From contig CP065009.1 in the NCBI GenBank assembly GCA_016699755.1, forward strand, positions 124,001 through 188,000: a stretch of 64,000 nt of DNA. Reading direction: 5' to 3'. The notes under the pieces are model-generated. The model saw only the letters and a list, made by a program, of their open reading frames with translations, searched no databases and was not told the origin of the DNA. The stretch comes from Candidatus Peregrinibacteria bacterium. GTDB taxonomy: Bacteria; Patescibacteriota; Gracilibacteria; CAIRYL01; GCA-016699755. Below, one piece after another: positions 43,500-51,627 of this stretch. How positions within the stretch are numbered: the stretch's first letter is position 1; each line of letters opens with the position of its first letter. Made by a program: the position numbers and the translations under genes.

Positions 43500-44660
43500 A
43501 TGAATTTGAAAAAGATACCTTTATTCGGAAATGCTCGGAGCTTTCTTTTCTTTTTCCTGGCAATTATGACATTTTCTTCTTGCAGTATCTCCGGTCAAAA
43601 GTCGTTATCAGAACCTTCTCCAGATCTTGCTACTACTCCGCAAAACCAACAAGAAACCGCCATTTTTGCGGGAGGTTGCTTTTGGTGTACCGAATCAGAT
43701 TTCGAAAAACTGCTAGGAGTTCTTTCGGTTGTTTCGGGTTATGCCGGAGGAAAAGAAGAAAATCCAAGTTATGAAGAGGTCTCTGCTGGAAAAACTGGAC
43801 ACAGGGAGTCGGTACTTGTGACGTATGACACCACAAAAATTTCGTACGAAGCACTTTTGGAGAATTTTTGGAAACATGTTGATCCTACCGATTCTGGGGG
43901 GCAGTTTGTTGATCGAGGAGCGCAATATAAATCCGCCATTTTCTACAATTCCGATGCACAAAAAAAAGCGGCGGAAGATTCTCGTAACTCATTAATGGCA
44001 TCTGGCATTTTTGAAAAACCAATTGTTACCGATATCCTTCCAGCAACAACCTTTTATCCGGCAGAAGAGTATCATCAGGATTACTTTAAAAAGAATTCTA
44101 TTCGTTATCATTTTTACCGTTCTCGTTCTGGGCGAGACGATTTTTTAAACCAAACATGGAATAAAGACACAAACTGGTCATTTGTTGAGGAAAATCCGAC
44201 AAAATCAACAGACTCAACAGACTCTTTTCAGAAGCCATCGGACGAAGAGCTTCAAAAAAAACTTACGCCATTGCAGTATCGTGTAACGCAAAAAGAGAGT
44301 ACCGAGAAGGCATTTCAGAACGAATATTGGGATGAAAAACGAGAAGGGATTTATGTAGACATTGTTTCGGGGGAGCCTCTTTTTTCTTCTCTTGATAAAT
44401 ACGATTCTGGAACCGGTTGGCCAAGTTTTACTCGTCCAATTTCTGGGGCAAGTATTACCACTCGCAACGATAGATCCTTTTTTTCTGTACGAACAGAAGT
44501 ACGAAGTCGTCTTGCCGATTCTCATTTGGGACACGTGTTTTCCGACGGTCCTCAGCCAACGGGATTGCGCTATTGCATGAATTCTGCCGCGCTTCGATTT
44601 GTACCAAAGGAAGATCTTAGAAAAGAGGGGTATGGGAAATATGTTTTTCTGTTTCGATAA
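43500..44660 (+). CDS. msrAB: Fused methionine sulfoxide reductase MsrA-MsrB, probable lipoprotein
   Basis: 386 residues. The N-terminal hydrophobic segment ends in FSSC, a likely lipobox, so the enzyme probably sits on the outer face. The MsrA domain (about 52-205) has the catalytic Cys in GGCFWCTESDFEK. The MsrB domain (about 250-380) has VSGEPLFSSLDKYDSGTGWP and the catalytic Cys in LRYCMNSAALRF. MsrB lacks the zinc cysteines, and the SGxGWPSF position that is often a resolving Cys is Thr. It repairs oxidised methionine in exported proteins. Divergent from the wall-enzyme operon. Confidence 0.95.
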   Translation: MNLKKIPLFGNARSFLFFFLAIMTFSSCSISGQKSLSEPSPDLATTPQNQQETAIFAGGCFWCTESDFEKLLGVLSVVSGYAGGKEENPSYEEVSAGKTGHRESVLVTYDTTKISYEALLENFWKHVDPTDSGGQFVDRGAQYKSAIFYNSDAQKKAAEDSRNSLMASGIFEKPIVTDILPATTFYPAEEYHQDYFKKNSIRYHFYRSRSGRDDFLNQTWNKDTNWSFVEENPTKSTDSTDSFQKPSDEELQKKLTPLQYRVTQKESTEKAFQNEYWDEKREGIYVDIVSGEPLFSSLDKYDSGTGWPSFTRPISGASITTRNDRSFFSVRTEVRSRLADSHLGHVFSDGPQPTGLRYCMNSAALRFVPKEDLRKEGYGKYVFLFR

Positions 44661-44713
44661 TGGCGTGATGATAGATCACATCATTTCGCAATAAAAATGT
44701 TTCCAAAGATGAT

Positions 44714-45580
44714 TTAGGGGTGCTTGGTTTTTTGGGAATTGGTACACTCCTCCGGTAAGAATATTTTTGCCGAAAGTTCTCGGAAGAGTTCCCCTATGCA
44801 ATTGGGAATTTGTTTTGCGCAAATAGATCGTATGGGCAAGATCCCAAAGAGTGAGTTTGTAAGAATTGCCTCGTCCGCGTTTTGAATGTCAGAAAGAGTA
44901 AATTCTCTTTCTTGAATATTCGTGCTTGATTTTTCAAGGAGAGTGACAACTCGTTTCTGCATGGTTCCCGAAAGTGCGAGATGCTCTGGCACTACAAAAA
45001 CCTTGTCTCCTTTTCGGAAAAGAACATTCGAGATAGATCCTTCGGTTATCAATCCTTCCCGATTGAGAAAGAGACATTCAAAAGCACCTTCATCTTCCAT
45101 TTTTTGTTTTGCGAGAATCATCGGAAGAAGACTCATAGTTTTTGCTTCTGGAAGTATGCGGAAAATTTCTGGAAGAACTGCTACTCGCACTCCTTCCTTT
45201 TTGTACTCAGAATAATCCATCAAAGCACCTGCAGTAATGAGAAGCGTAGGATGCTTTGCACCAGAGAAGCAGAAGTTGTTTTCACCTCGCGTAATGCTTA
45301 TGCGTACTCGTGCTTTTGAGAGATGATTTTTTACCACAACTTCTTTTGCCCACTGTTCCAATTCTTCCTTGCCCCAAGGAATAGGAATGCGGAGTTTTTC
45401 GGCAGATTGTTGGAGCCGGCTTAAATGCGCGGCGACATGAAAAAGAGTTTCGTTCTGGAAGAGGAGTGTTTCGTAAATGCCGTCTCCGTAAAGAAAACCG
45501 TGATCAAATGGAGAGATATGCACTTCATTTTTTTCGAGAAGAATACCGTTGTGGCAGACAAAGAGGGGACTGGCTTTCAT
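44714..45580 (-). CDS. PLP-dependent aminotransferase class IV
   Basis: 288 residues from the ATG at 45580, which overlaps the upstream stop (ATGA); the longer in-frame start lies inside that gene. The fold-type IV pattern is clear: ISPFDHGFLYGDGIYETLLF near the start, the Schiff-base Lys in the EAKTMSLLPMILAKQKM region, and FLNREGLITEGSISNVLFRK in the middle. It could be a branched-chain aminotransferase, a D-amino acid aminotransferase or aminodeoxychorismate lyase; sequence alone does not decide. Grouped with a P-loop protein and recX. Confidence 0.85.
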   Translation of the reverse strand: MKASPLFVCHNGILLEKNEVHISPFDHGFLYGDGIYETLLFQNETLFHVAAHLSRLQQSAEKLRIPIPWGKEELEQWAKEVVVKNHLSKARVRISITRGENNFCFSGAKHPTLLITAGALMDYSEYKKEGVRVAVLPEIFRILPEAKTMSLLPMILAKQKMEDEGAFECLFLNREGLITEGSISNVLFRKGDKVFVVPEHLALSGTMQKRVVTLLEKSSTNIQEREFTLSDIQNADEAILTNSLFGILPIRSICAKQIPNCIGELFRELSAKIFLPEECTNSQKTKHP

Positions 45581-46233
45581 AAAATAGTTTTTGGGAGAGT
45601 GTAGAGGAGAATTTCCCAAAATCGCTCTGGAGAAATTCTTTCGTCTCGAGAAATTTCTCCAGGGATATTTATGTCTGCAAGCTTGCGATAGCGATGAATC
45701 CGATCTCTTAGGAGTGCCGGATAGCAACGTCGCAATGCATCAATTTCCCTTTCGCCATCTTGTTTTTCAAAAAAATCTCCCCAGATAATTGTCTTTGGCA
45801 TAAGAAAGAACTCTTCAATCATTACCCTGAGCATCATTTCTGAACAGTCCAAATTGACCACAAGAAAATTCTCCTGAACAAACGAAATAGTTTCTGGTTC
45901 TAAGTAAACAAAGCTTCCTGTGGTATCGAGCACATAGTTTTTTCCCTCTGGAATTCTTCCGATGGTTATTTTGTTCTCGAGTTCTAAATACTCCTTTTCT
46001 GCTTCTTTGTACTTTTTCTCAAAAGGGTATCCCATCCATTCCACCATACCTGCCATACCTTCTTTTTTCATCTGTTCTGCAATGCTATTGTCTATTGATG
46101 AAGACTGCATATTTTTTAAGCGCTGAAGCTGTTCGGTTCGAAAACTCTTTCCGATATTTGACATTCCAATGAAGGCGATTTTCAGATTTTGATTTTCAAA
46201 TTTTCTTTCAAATCTTTCTCGGTCAAATAGCAT
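45577..46233 (-). CDS. P-loop kinase-like protein of unknown substrate
   Basis: 218 residues from the ATG at 46233; a GTG at 46254 would add seven. The N-terminal FIGMSNIGKSF is a Walker A-type loop (GxxxxGKS), as in shikimate-kinase-like or AAA kinases. YVLDTTGSFVYLEPE could hold the second acidic site, and RRCYPALLRDRIHRYRKLAD resembles a lid region. No signal or membrane helix. It is coupled to the aminotransferase gene and follows recX. A small-molecule or tRNA/nucleotide kinase is a fair guess. Confidence 0.68.
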   Translation of the reverse strand: MLFDRERFERKFENQNLKIAFIGMSNIGKSFRTEQLQRLKNMQSSSIDNSIAEQMKKEGMAGMVEWMGYPFEKKYKEAEKEYLELENKITIGRIPEGKNYVLDTTGSFVYLEPETISFVQENFLVVNLDCSEMMLRVMIEEFFLMPKTIIWGDFFEKQDGEREIDALRRCYPALLRDRIHRYRKLADINIPGEISRDERISPERFWEILLYTLPKTIL

Positions 46234-46280
46234 TTTTCTTTCAAAAATCAACACTGAGCGTAGAATATTCTCTTTATTTT

Positions 46281-46739
46281 TTAAAGTATTTCTCCTTGCT
46301 CTTCACAAGAAATGGCTTTTTGTATTGTGGAGAAAGAAAATCCACGACTTCTTAAAAAACGGATGATTTTCTCCTGTTCTTTTTGATCGATTACTTTGAT
46401 CACCCTCATTTTTCGTTGCACGAGATCTCTTGCTGTTTGTTCATCATCTTCTTCTTGTGCTACGCGGTGTGCAAGTTCTGATAGTATGCCCCGATTTTCT
46501 AGCTCACACTGAAGAAAGAATGCGCTTCGAGGCGAAGTGTGTTGGCGATATTGAACATACTCTCTGGCAAATTTCTCGTCATCTATCAGCTTGAGTCGTC
46601 TGCATTCCGAGAGAACTTCTTCCTGTTCCTTTTCGTTTTCGGGAAACATTCGCGACAGTTTTTTTCGGAGTTCTCCTTCGCTTTGCATTTTTCGAGAAAG
46701 CATTCGAAGCGCCACTTGCAAAATCTCCTCTTTCTGCAT
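46281..46739 (-). CDS. recX: RecX-family regulator of RecA
   Basis: 152 residues from the ATG at 46739 (MQKEEILQ). RecX binds RecA filaments and limits recombination. Family features are ALRMLSRKMQSEGELRKKL, LIDDEKFAREYVQYRQ and FLRSRGFSFSTIQKAI. recA itself is not in the window. A good divergent promoter lies upstream. Confidence 0.85.
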   Translation of the reverse strand: MQKEEILQVALRMLSRKMQSEGELRKKLSRMFPENEKEQEEVLSECRRLKLIDDEKFAREYVQYRQHTSPRSAFFLQCELENRGILSELAHRVAQEEDDEQTARDLVQRKMRVIKVIDQKEQEKIIRFLRSRGFSFSTIQKAISCEEQGEIL

Positions 46740-46767
46740 AATACATAAAAATAAAATATTCCCTTGT

Positions 46768-46797
46768 ATCATAAGAAAAAAAAAGTGTGTCGCGCAA
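46768..46797 (-). promoter_or_regulatory. Promoter for recX
   Basis: Minus strand TTGCGC, 18 bp, TATGAT; predicted start about 22 nt before the ATG at 46739. The region 46740-47065 holds no gene, only this promoter, an AT-rich 8-bp hairpin (46814-46837), the ftsA promoter and a TTTTTCCC/GGGAAAAA hairpin (46981-47007). Confidence 0.5.
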
Positions 46798-46940
46798 TTT
46801 TTCTGTTCGATATATTTTTTCCAAAAAACGAAAAAATGTATTCAACTTTTGGTTTCTTTTTTCGTTATGGTGAAAGCCTGAAAAATGAATACAAAAAATG
46901 TTCGAAAAATAATTTTAGAACTCGAAAGCATAAAAAATGT

Positions 46941-46969
46941 TTGCGCTTTTATTACCGGTTTTTTAGAAT
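46941..46969 (+). promoter_or_regulatory. Promoter for ftsA-ftsZ
   Basis: TTGCGC, 17 bp, TAGAAT. The leader to the ftsA ATG would be about 90 nt and includes a TTTTTCCC, 11-base loop, GGGAAAAA hairpin (46981-47007). The -35 hexamer is the same as at recX. Confidence 0.55.
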
Positions 46970-47065
46970 GACTTTTGATGTTTTTCCCCTCATTTTCTCG
47001 GGAAAAACTTATTGTAAAGATCAGGAGTTCTTCTTTCTCCCAAAGAACACTTTTTTTATTCCCGA

Positions 47066-48292
47066 ATGGCAAAAGAAATTATCATCGTTGGAGTGGATAT
47101 TGGAAACCAGAAAATTCGAACAGTGGTCGCTGTATTAGAGCCTGGAAAAAAAGAGCCACATGTTATTGGCGTTGGCATTTCTCCTTCTCTTGGTCTTCGT
47201 AAAGGAGTTGTGGTTGATCCCGAGGAACTCACAGCAAATATTTCTTCAAGTCTTGAAGATGCAGAGCGAATGGCGGGGATTCCAGTGAGTCATGTTTTCG
47301 TTGGTATTGGTGGGACTCATTTGGAGTTTACTGTTTCTCGTGGTGTTGTTGCAGTTGGAGGGCGTGAAATTACAGAAGCAGATTTAAATCGTGTTCAAGA
47401 GGCGGCGGAGGCTGTTTCTCTTCCGCAAAATCGGTTTCGTCTTCGCACACTTCCGCGAGAGTTTTCAGTTGATAATCAGCGAGGAATCAAAAATCCCGTT
47501 GGACTCTCTGGAATTCGTTTAGAAATAGAAGCTCATATTATTTCTGGTCAAAAGCAAATTGTGGAAAACATCGAACGTACCGTTCATTCGGCAGGGGTTG
47601 ATGTCGACGACCTTGTTCCCGGATTTCTTGCTGCAAGCGAATCGGCACTGACACGTCGCCAAAAGGAGCTCGGTGCCCTTCTCCTCGATATTGGGGCGGA
47701 TGCCACGAGTCTTGTGGTCTACGAAGAGGGAGTTATGGTTTATTCCTGTGTTATTCCTGTGGGGGGATCGAGTGTGACTAACGATATTGCCATTGGGCTT
47801 CGAACATCTGTTGATACGGCGGAGAAGATTAAAATTGAGTATGGCACTATTATCCCCGATGAGGTACGAGATACAGAGATGATTGATCTCTCCCTTATTT
47901 CAAAAATTGACACACAAAAGGTTTCAAAAAAACATCTCGCGGAAATTATTCAGGCGCGATATCACGAAATTTTTGTACTTGCGAAAGATGAACTTCGGAA
48001 AATCAATCGTGATGGAATGCTTCCTGCAGGAGTGGTGCTGACGGGATCGGCAGTAAAAATGTCTGGAGCGCCGGACATCGCACGAGATATTTTGGGGCTT
48101 CCTGTTCAGATTGGTTTTCCACAAGGAATGTCTGGCGTTGTGGATAAAATTGATGATCCGGGTTTTGCTACAGCAACAGGTCTTTTGGTGTGGGGAGCAA
48201 AGCACGAGCCCATTCGGTATGGTGTTCGGCTTCCTAATTTTGGAAAGGCATTTCGCTCTGCAGGAAATTTTTTCCGTAAACTTCTTCCATAA
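47066..48292 (+). CDS. ftsA: Cell division protein FtsA
   Basis: 408 residues of the actin/Hsp70 fold. FtsA tethers FtsZ to the membrane at the division site. ATP-binding motifs are IVGVDIGNQKIRTVVAVLEP, LGALLLDIGADATSLVVYEE and PAGVVLTGSAVKMSGAPDIA. The 1C domain region (FVGIGGTHLEFTVSRGVV) is present. The C-terminus ends with a short basic amphipathic stretch (FGKAFRSAGNFFRKLLP) suited for membrane binding. First gene of ftsA-(small protein)-ftsZ. Confidence 0.96.
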   Translation: MAKEIIIVGVDIGNQKIRTVVAVLEPGKKEPHVIGVGISPSLGLRKGVVVDPEELTANISSSLEDAERMAGIPVSHVFVGIGGTHLEFTVSRGVVAVGGREITEADLNRVQEAAEAVSLPQNRFRLRTLPREFSVDNQRGIKNPVGLSGIRLEIEAHIISGQKQIVENIERTVHSAGVDVDDLVPGFLAASESALTRRQKELGALLLDIGADATSLVVYEEGVMVYSCVIPVGGSSVTNDIAIGLRTSVDTAEKIKIEYGTIIPDEVRDTEMIDLSLISKIDTQKVSKKHLAEIIQARYHEIFVLAKDELRKINRDGMLPAGVVLTGSAVKMSGAPDIARDILGLPVQIGFPQGMSGVVDKIDDPGFATATGLLVWGAKHEPIRYGVRLPNFGKAFRSAGNFFRKLLP

Positions 48293-48295
48293 ACC

Positions 48296-48649
48296 ATGAA
48301 TATAACCCTTGTTCGTTTCGAAGGTGTGGATGATATTAAAAATGCATTCTCCGAAATTGATGTTGATCCTGTAGCACGTGAGATTATGATGGAAAAATTT
48401 CAATTTTTAGTTCTTCGCTTTGACGATGTTCGTTGTGTAGAGGCAAACATTCTTAAACAAGAAATGCTTGTGCTGGGGGGGGAGGCGGCGGTTTCTCGTC
48501 ATTCTATTTCGTGTTCGGTTCCAAGTACTCCTGTGCTTCTCGCGGGATCAAAAAAGACGTTTCGTAAGTTATGTGATCGTATTGCGCGTCAAGTGGGGTC
48601 TCTTCCTGAGATTGGGCAAAGTATTGACAAAATTATTCTTCAAAGTTAA
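48296..48649 (+). CDS. Small stand-alone FolP N-terminal-like protein between ftsA and ftsZ
   Basis: 117 residues. The central motif NILKQEMLVLGGEAAVSRHS strongly resembles the region near the N-terminus of some dihydropteroate synthases (ILKQEMLxLGGDAAVxR), but the catalytic TIM barrel is missing altogether. The rest (TFRKLCDRIARQVGSLPEIG) is helical. It begins three bases after ftsA and ends 38 bases before ftsZ. It may be an old domain reused for binding a pterin-like ligand or a protein partner in division. Resemblance is by eye and needs a profile search. Confidence 0.62.
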   Translation: MNITLVRFEGVDDIKNAFSEIDVDPVAREIMMEKFQFLVLRFDDVRCVEANILKQEMLVLGGEAAVSRHSISCSVPSTPVLLAGSKKTFRKLCDRIARQVGSLPEIGQSIDKIILQS

Positions 48650-48687
48650 AAATATATTTCTGAACTTGATTTCCTTTTTTTCTACCC

Positions 48688-49875
48688 ATGTCCGACGTTC
48701 ATCTCAAATCTATTTTCTCTGGTTCTTCCGGTTCGTCTCGAATTCGCTCGTCAGGAAATGCTAGTGAAGTTACTCCTGATCTTGCGCCAAATGCGGTTAT
48801 TCGTGTTCTTGGAATTGGCGGAGGTGGAAGCAATGCCATTAATCGTATGATTGATGCTCGCATTGAAGGGGTGGATTTTGTACAGATGAATACCGATGCA
48901 CAGGCACTTTTTTATTGTAACGCAAAACGAAAAATTAACATTGGGAAGGGGACCACAAAAGGGCTCGGTGCTGGGTCAAATCCAGAGATAGGAAAAAAAT
49001 CGGCAGAGGAGTCGCTTGAAGAAATTCGAAGCACCATTGAGGGGTCGGATATGGTTTTTGTTACTTGTGGATTAGGAGGTGGAACCGGAACTGGTGCAGC
49101 TCCTGTTATTGCAGAGCTCGCCCGAGAGATGGGTATTCTTACAGTAGGAGTGGTAACAAGACCATTTGGGTTTGAGGGGGCACAGCGACGTCAAAAGTCG
49201 CTTGAAGGATTAAAGCAGTTGGAGGAAAAAGTGGATACGCTCATTACTATTCCAAACGATCGTATTCTCTCTGTTATTGATAAAAAAACACCACTCATGG
49301 ATGCTTTTATTATTGTTGATGATATCTTACGTCAGGGTATTCAGGGGATTTCTGATCTCATTACGAATCACGGACTTATTAATGTGGACTTTGCCGACGT
49401 CAAATCTATTATGCAAAATGCCGGTTCAGCACTCATGGGAATTGGATACGGAAGCGGAGAAAATCGTGCGGCAGAGGCGGCACGAGCGGCTGTTGACTCT
49501 CCACTTCTCGAACTTTCTATTGATGGAGCAAAAGGAATTCTCTTCAATATTACCGGAGGACACGACCTCTCTATGTTTGAGGTAGATGAGGCGGCGCGTA
49601 TTATTACCGAAGCCGCCGATCCGGAAGCAAATATTATTTTTGGTTCCGTGGTGAATGAGGCGTTTACCGGAGAAGTAAAGGTGACGGTTATTGCCACTGG
49701 TTTCGAACGAAGTTCGAGTAACGACCAGCAGAAAACCGAAGGAATGGGGGTTCGCCGTTTGGGACGAACAAATTTTCAAGGTATTGCTCCAGAAAAAGGG
49801 AGTTTTCCTGGAGTGAAACGTGAAGCGGAAGATTTGGAAGTTCCGGCATTTATGCGAAAATCACTCAATAAATAA
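48688..49875 (+). CDS. ftsZ: Cell division protein FtsZ
   Basis: 395 residues. Tubulin-like GTPase forming the division ring. A 35-residue Ser-rich N-terminal arm precedes AVIRVLGIGGGGSNAINRM. The tubulin signature GGGTGTGAAP is at about 130-140, and the catalytic T7-loop region reads LINVDFADVKSIMQN. The C-terminal linker is short and ends EDLEVPAFMRKSLNK, a typical FtsA-binding peptide. A terminator follows 25 bp after the stop. Confidence 0.98.
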   Translation: MSDVHLKSIFSGSSGSSRIRSSGNASEVTPDLAPNAVIRVLGIGGGGSNAINRMIDARIEGVDFVQMNTDAQALFYCNAKRKINIGKGTTKGLGAGSNPEIGKKSAEESLEEIRSTIEGSDMVFVTCGLGGGTGTGAAPVIAELAREMGILTVGVVTRPFGFEGAQRRQKSLEGLKQLEEKVDTLITIPNDRILSVIDKKTPLMDAFIIVDDILRQGIQGISDLITNHGLINVDFADVKSIMQNAGSALMGIGYGSGENRAAEAARAAVDSPLLELSIDGAKGILFNITGGHDLSMFEVDEAARIITEAADPEANIIFGSVVNEAFTGEVKVTVIATGFERSSSNDQQKTEGMGVRRLGRTNFQGIAPEKGSFPGVKREAEDLEVPAFMRKSLNK

Positions 49876-49900
49876 ATTTTCTCTCTATAAGAATTTTGTA

Positions 49901-49933
49901 AAAACAAGGAATCATGGATTCCTTGTTTTTTTG
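49901..49933 (+). terminator. Rho-independent terminator after ftsZ
   Basis: ACAAGGAATC, loop ATG, GATTCCTTGT (perfect 10-bp stem) then a run of T. It closes the ftsA-ftsZ operon. Confidence 0.92.
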
Positions 49934-50021
49934 TAGGTGACTTTCATCCTTTCTTGCTGTTTCTTCGTATGAACTATTTCTCACTTGAAAAATTCACGGC
50001 ATCACGAGATACTGGATTCAC

Positions 50022-50639
50022 ATGAAAAAAGGCGAAGAGCTCCTCGAGATACGGCGGAAAATCCTTCATCTTCTCATTGGTGTCTCGGTTGCCGCTTTGT
50101 TGTGGCTCAATATTGTTGATGGCGTTTTTTTGCTTGCCATTTCATTTTTAATACTCACCTTTTTTTTGTTGTTTCGAGAACACAAGTCTTCGCTCCCAAT
50201 ATTTCATCGCTTAGTATCTCTTTTTGAACGAAAGAAGCATCTCGATAATGTTCCTGGAACATCGGCAATTTGGTTCTTTTTTGGATGTGCCGTTACAGCA
50301 CTTTTTTTTTCTCGTTCTATTGCGGTGGCGAGTATTATTATTCTTGCTTTTGGTGATACTTTTAGTAATTTGGTGGGGCATCATTGGGGGCGTATAGCAA
50401 CAATTTTCCATCCGAAAAAGAAAATCGAAGGTCCCATTGCCGCTATTTTCCTTTCTACCATTGTGGCAGGTCTTTTTGTTGATTTTCGTGCAGCTTTTTT
50501 AGCGAGTACTGTTGCCATGATTCTTGAGTTTCCGAATTGGACTTTTTTTGGGCGACGCATTGATGACAATCTTATTATTCCTTTTTCTGCGGCGCTTACC
50601 CTTTTGTTCTGTGAGCGAGTACTCGGAATGACTCTGTAA
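50022..50639 (+). CDS. SEC59/DGK1/VTE5-family CTP-dependent lipid kinase
   Basis: 205 residues with about six membrane helices. Family features are EIRRKILHLLIG at the N-terminus, AFGDTFSNLVGHHWGR in the middle and PKKKIEGPIAAIFLS after it, matching the conserved sites of dolichol, phytol and diacylglycerol kinases. Such proteins phosphorylate isoprenoid alcohols or diacylglycerol, here perhaps undecaprenol for wall or glycan synthesis (inference). It stands alone between the ftsZ terminator and a convergent gene. Confidence 0.82.
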   Translation: MKKGEELLEIRRKILHLLIGVSVAALLWLNIVDGVFLLAISFLILTFFLLFREHKSSLPIFHRLVSLFERKKHLDNVPGTSAIWFFFGCAVTALFFSRSIAVASIIILAFGDTFSNLVGHHWGRIATIFHPKKKIEGPIAAIFLSTIVAGLFVDFRAAFLASTVAMILEFPNWTFFGRRIDDNLIIPFSAALTLLFCERVLGMTL

Positions 50640-50656
50640 AGAAATTATCGACGAAA

Positions 50657-50710
50657 AGAATGGTAGATTTTCTTTTAAAAATTTACTGATGAAAAACCAT
50701 TCTGTTTTTT
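50657..50710. terminator. Possible bidirectional terminator between convergent genes
   Basis: AGAATGGT, 31-base loop, ACCATTCT, followed by GTTTTTT on the plus strand and TTTTCG on the minus strand. The loop is long and AT-rich, so the fold is moderate. It lies 17 bp past one stop and 12 bp before the other. Confidence 0.5.
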
Positions 50711-50721
50711 CTATGGATGGG

Positions 50722-51591
50722 TTACTGTTCCAGAATTTTTGTCGCTAAAAAACTGGTGCTAAAAGCAACAGCGGTTTCTCCTCGCCGAGAAAGGGCAATA
50801 ACGCCACTTTGAGCATTATAGTCTTTGTATAATTCCTCAATTGCTTTTTGAGTTGATAATTGCAAATTTTGATTTTCCTTATAATAAAGCCACACTTTGA
50901 GTGCTAACATCATTTGTAATATTTTATCTCCTTCTCCAGTGCAGGTAACAGCAACATCTTTGTTACAAAAAATGCCAGCACCAAAAATGGCGGTATCTCC
51001 CACTCGACCAGGATAACCAAAGGCAAGCCCTCCCGTTGAGCTGACGGCAGTGAGCCTTCCATCTGCGAGGGCTACAGCCCCCACTGTTCCGAGTTTTTTT
51101 TCATTAAGAGCTTTTTGATTAGTCGCTAAATTTCGATAGAGGGGGTCAGGAATGAGTTTTCGTTTTTCTGTATACTGTTGCCAACGAGATTCTGTTATAA
51201 CATTTGCAAGTTCCAGTCCTTCTTCAAGCGCAAATGCTTGAGCGCCTTTTCCAGAGAGAATACTATGATATCCGTACTGTAAAAGTCTTTTTGCCACGAG
51301 AGCAGGATTTTTTATGTTTTCAATTTGTAGTATGCCGGCATACCCTCTTTCGGAATCGGCTATTGCTGAGTCCATTCGACAACAGCCGTCAATTTGCAAA
51401 ATACTCCCTGTTCCAGCATCGAGTTCGGGGGCATTTTCAAGAAAAGAAACGGCTTTGACCGTCATTTCTTCTGTGTTCTCTTCCTTCATTCCTTCTATCG
51501 CGGCATTTTCAGCAAGAATTTTTTCTGTATTTTGAACATCTCCCTCTTTTGTGTTCCATGCTCCAACGTGTGTAATAATAATTTTTTTCAT
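50722..51591 (-). CDS. Isoaspartyl peptidase/L-asparaginase type 2 (Ntn hydrolase)
   Basis: 289 residues. The predicted autocleavage site and catalytic Thr lie in KKLGTVGAVALADGRLTAVS, with STGGLAFGYPGRVGDTAIFG following, the standard plant-type asparaginase pattern. The alpha chain has ELDAGTGSILQIDGCCRMDS. It hydrolyses beta-aspartyl peptides or asparagine. No signal peptide. It is 36 bp after an ATP-grasp-like gene on the same strand. Pairing of a peptide-forming-type enzyme with a beta-aspartyl peptidase could point to an isopeptide-containing polymer or peptide. Confidence 0.88.
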   Translation of the reverse strand: MKKIIITHVGAWNTKEGDVQNTEKILAENAAIEGMKEENTEEMTVKAVSFLENAPELDAGTGSILQIDGCCRMDSAIADSERGYAGILQIENIKNPALVAKRLLQYGYHSILSGKGAQAFALEEGLELANVITESRWQQYTEKRKLIPDPLYRNLATNQKALNEKKLGTVGAVALADGRLTAVSSTGGLAFGYPGRVGDTAIFGAGIFCNKDVAVTCTGEGDKILQMMLALKVWLYYKENQNLQLSTQKAIEELYKDYNAQSGVIALSRRGETAVAFSTSFLATKILEQ

Positions 51592-51627
51592 TATTCTTAA
51601 AAAACAGAGTCATTATAGGAGTTGTTT

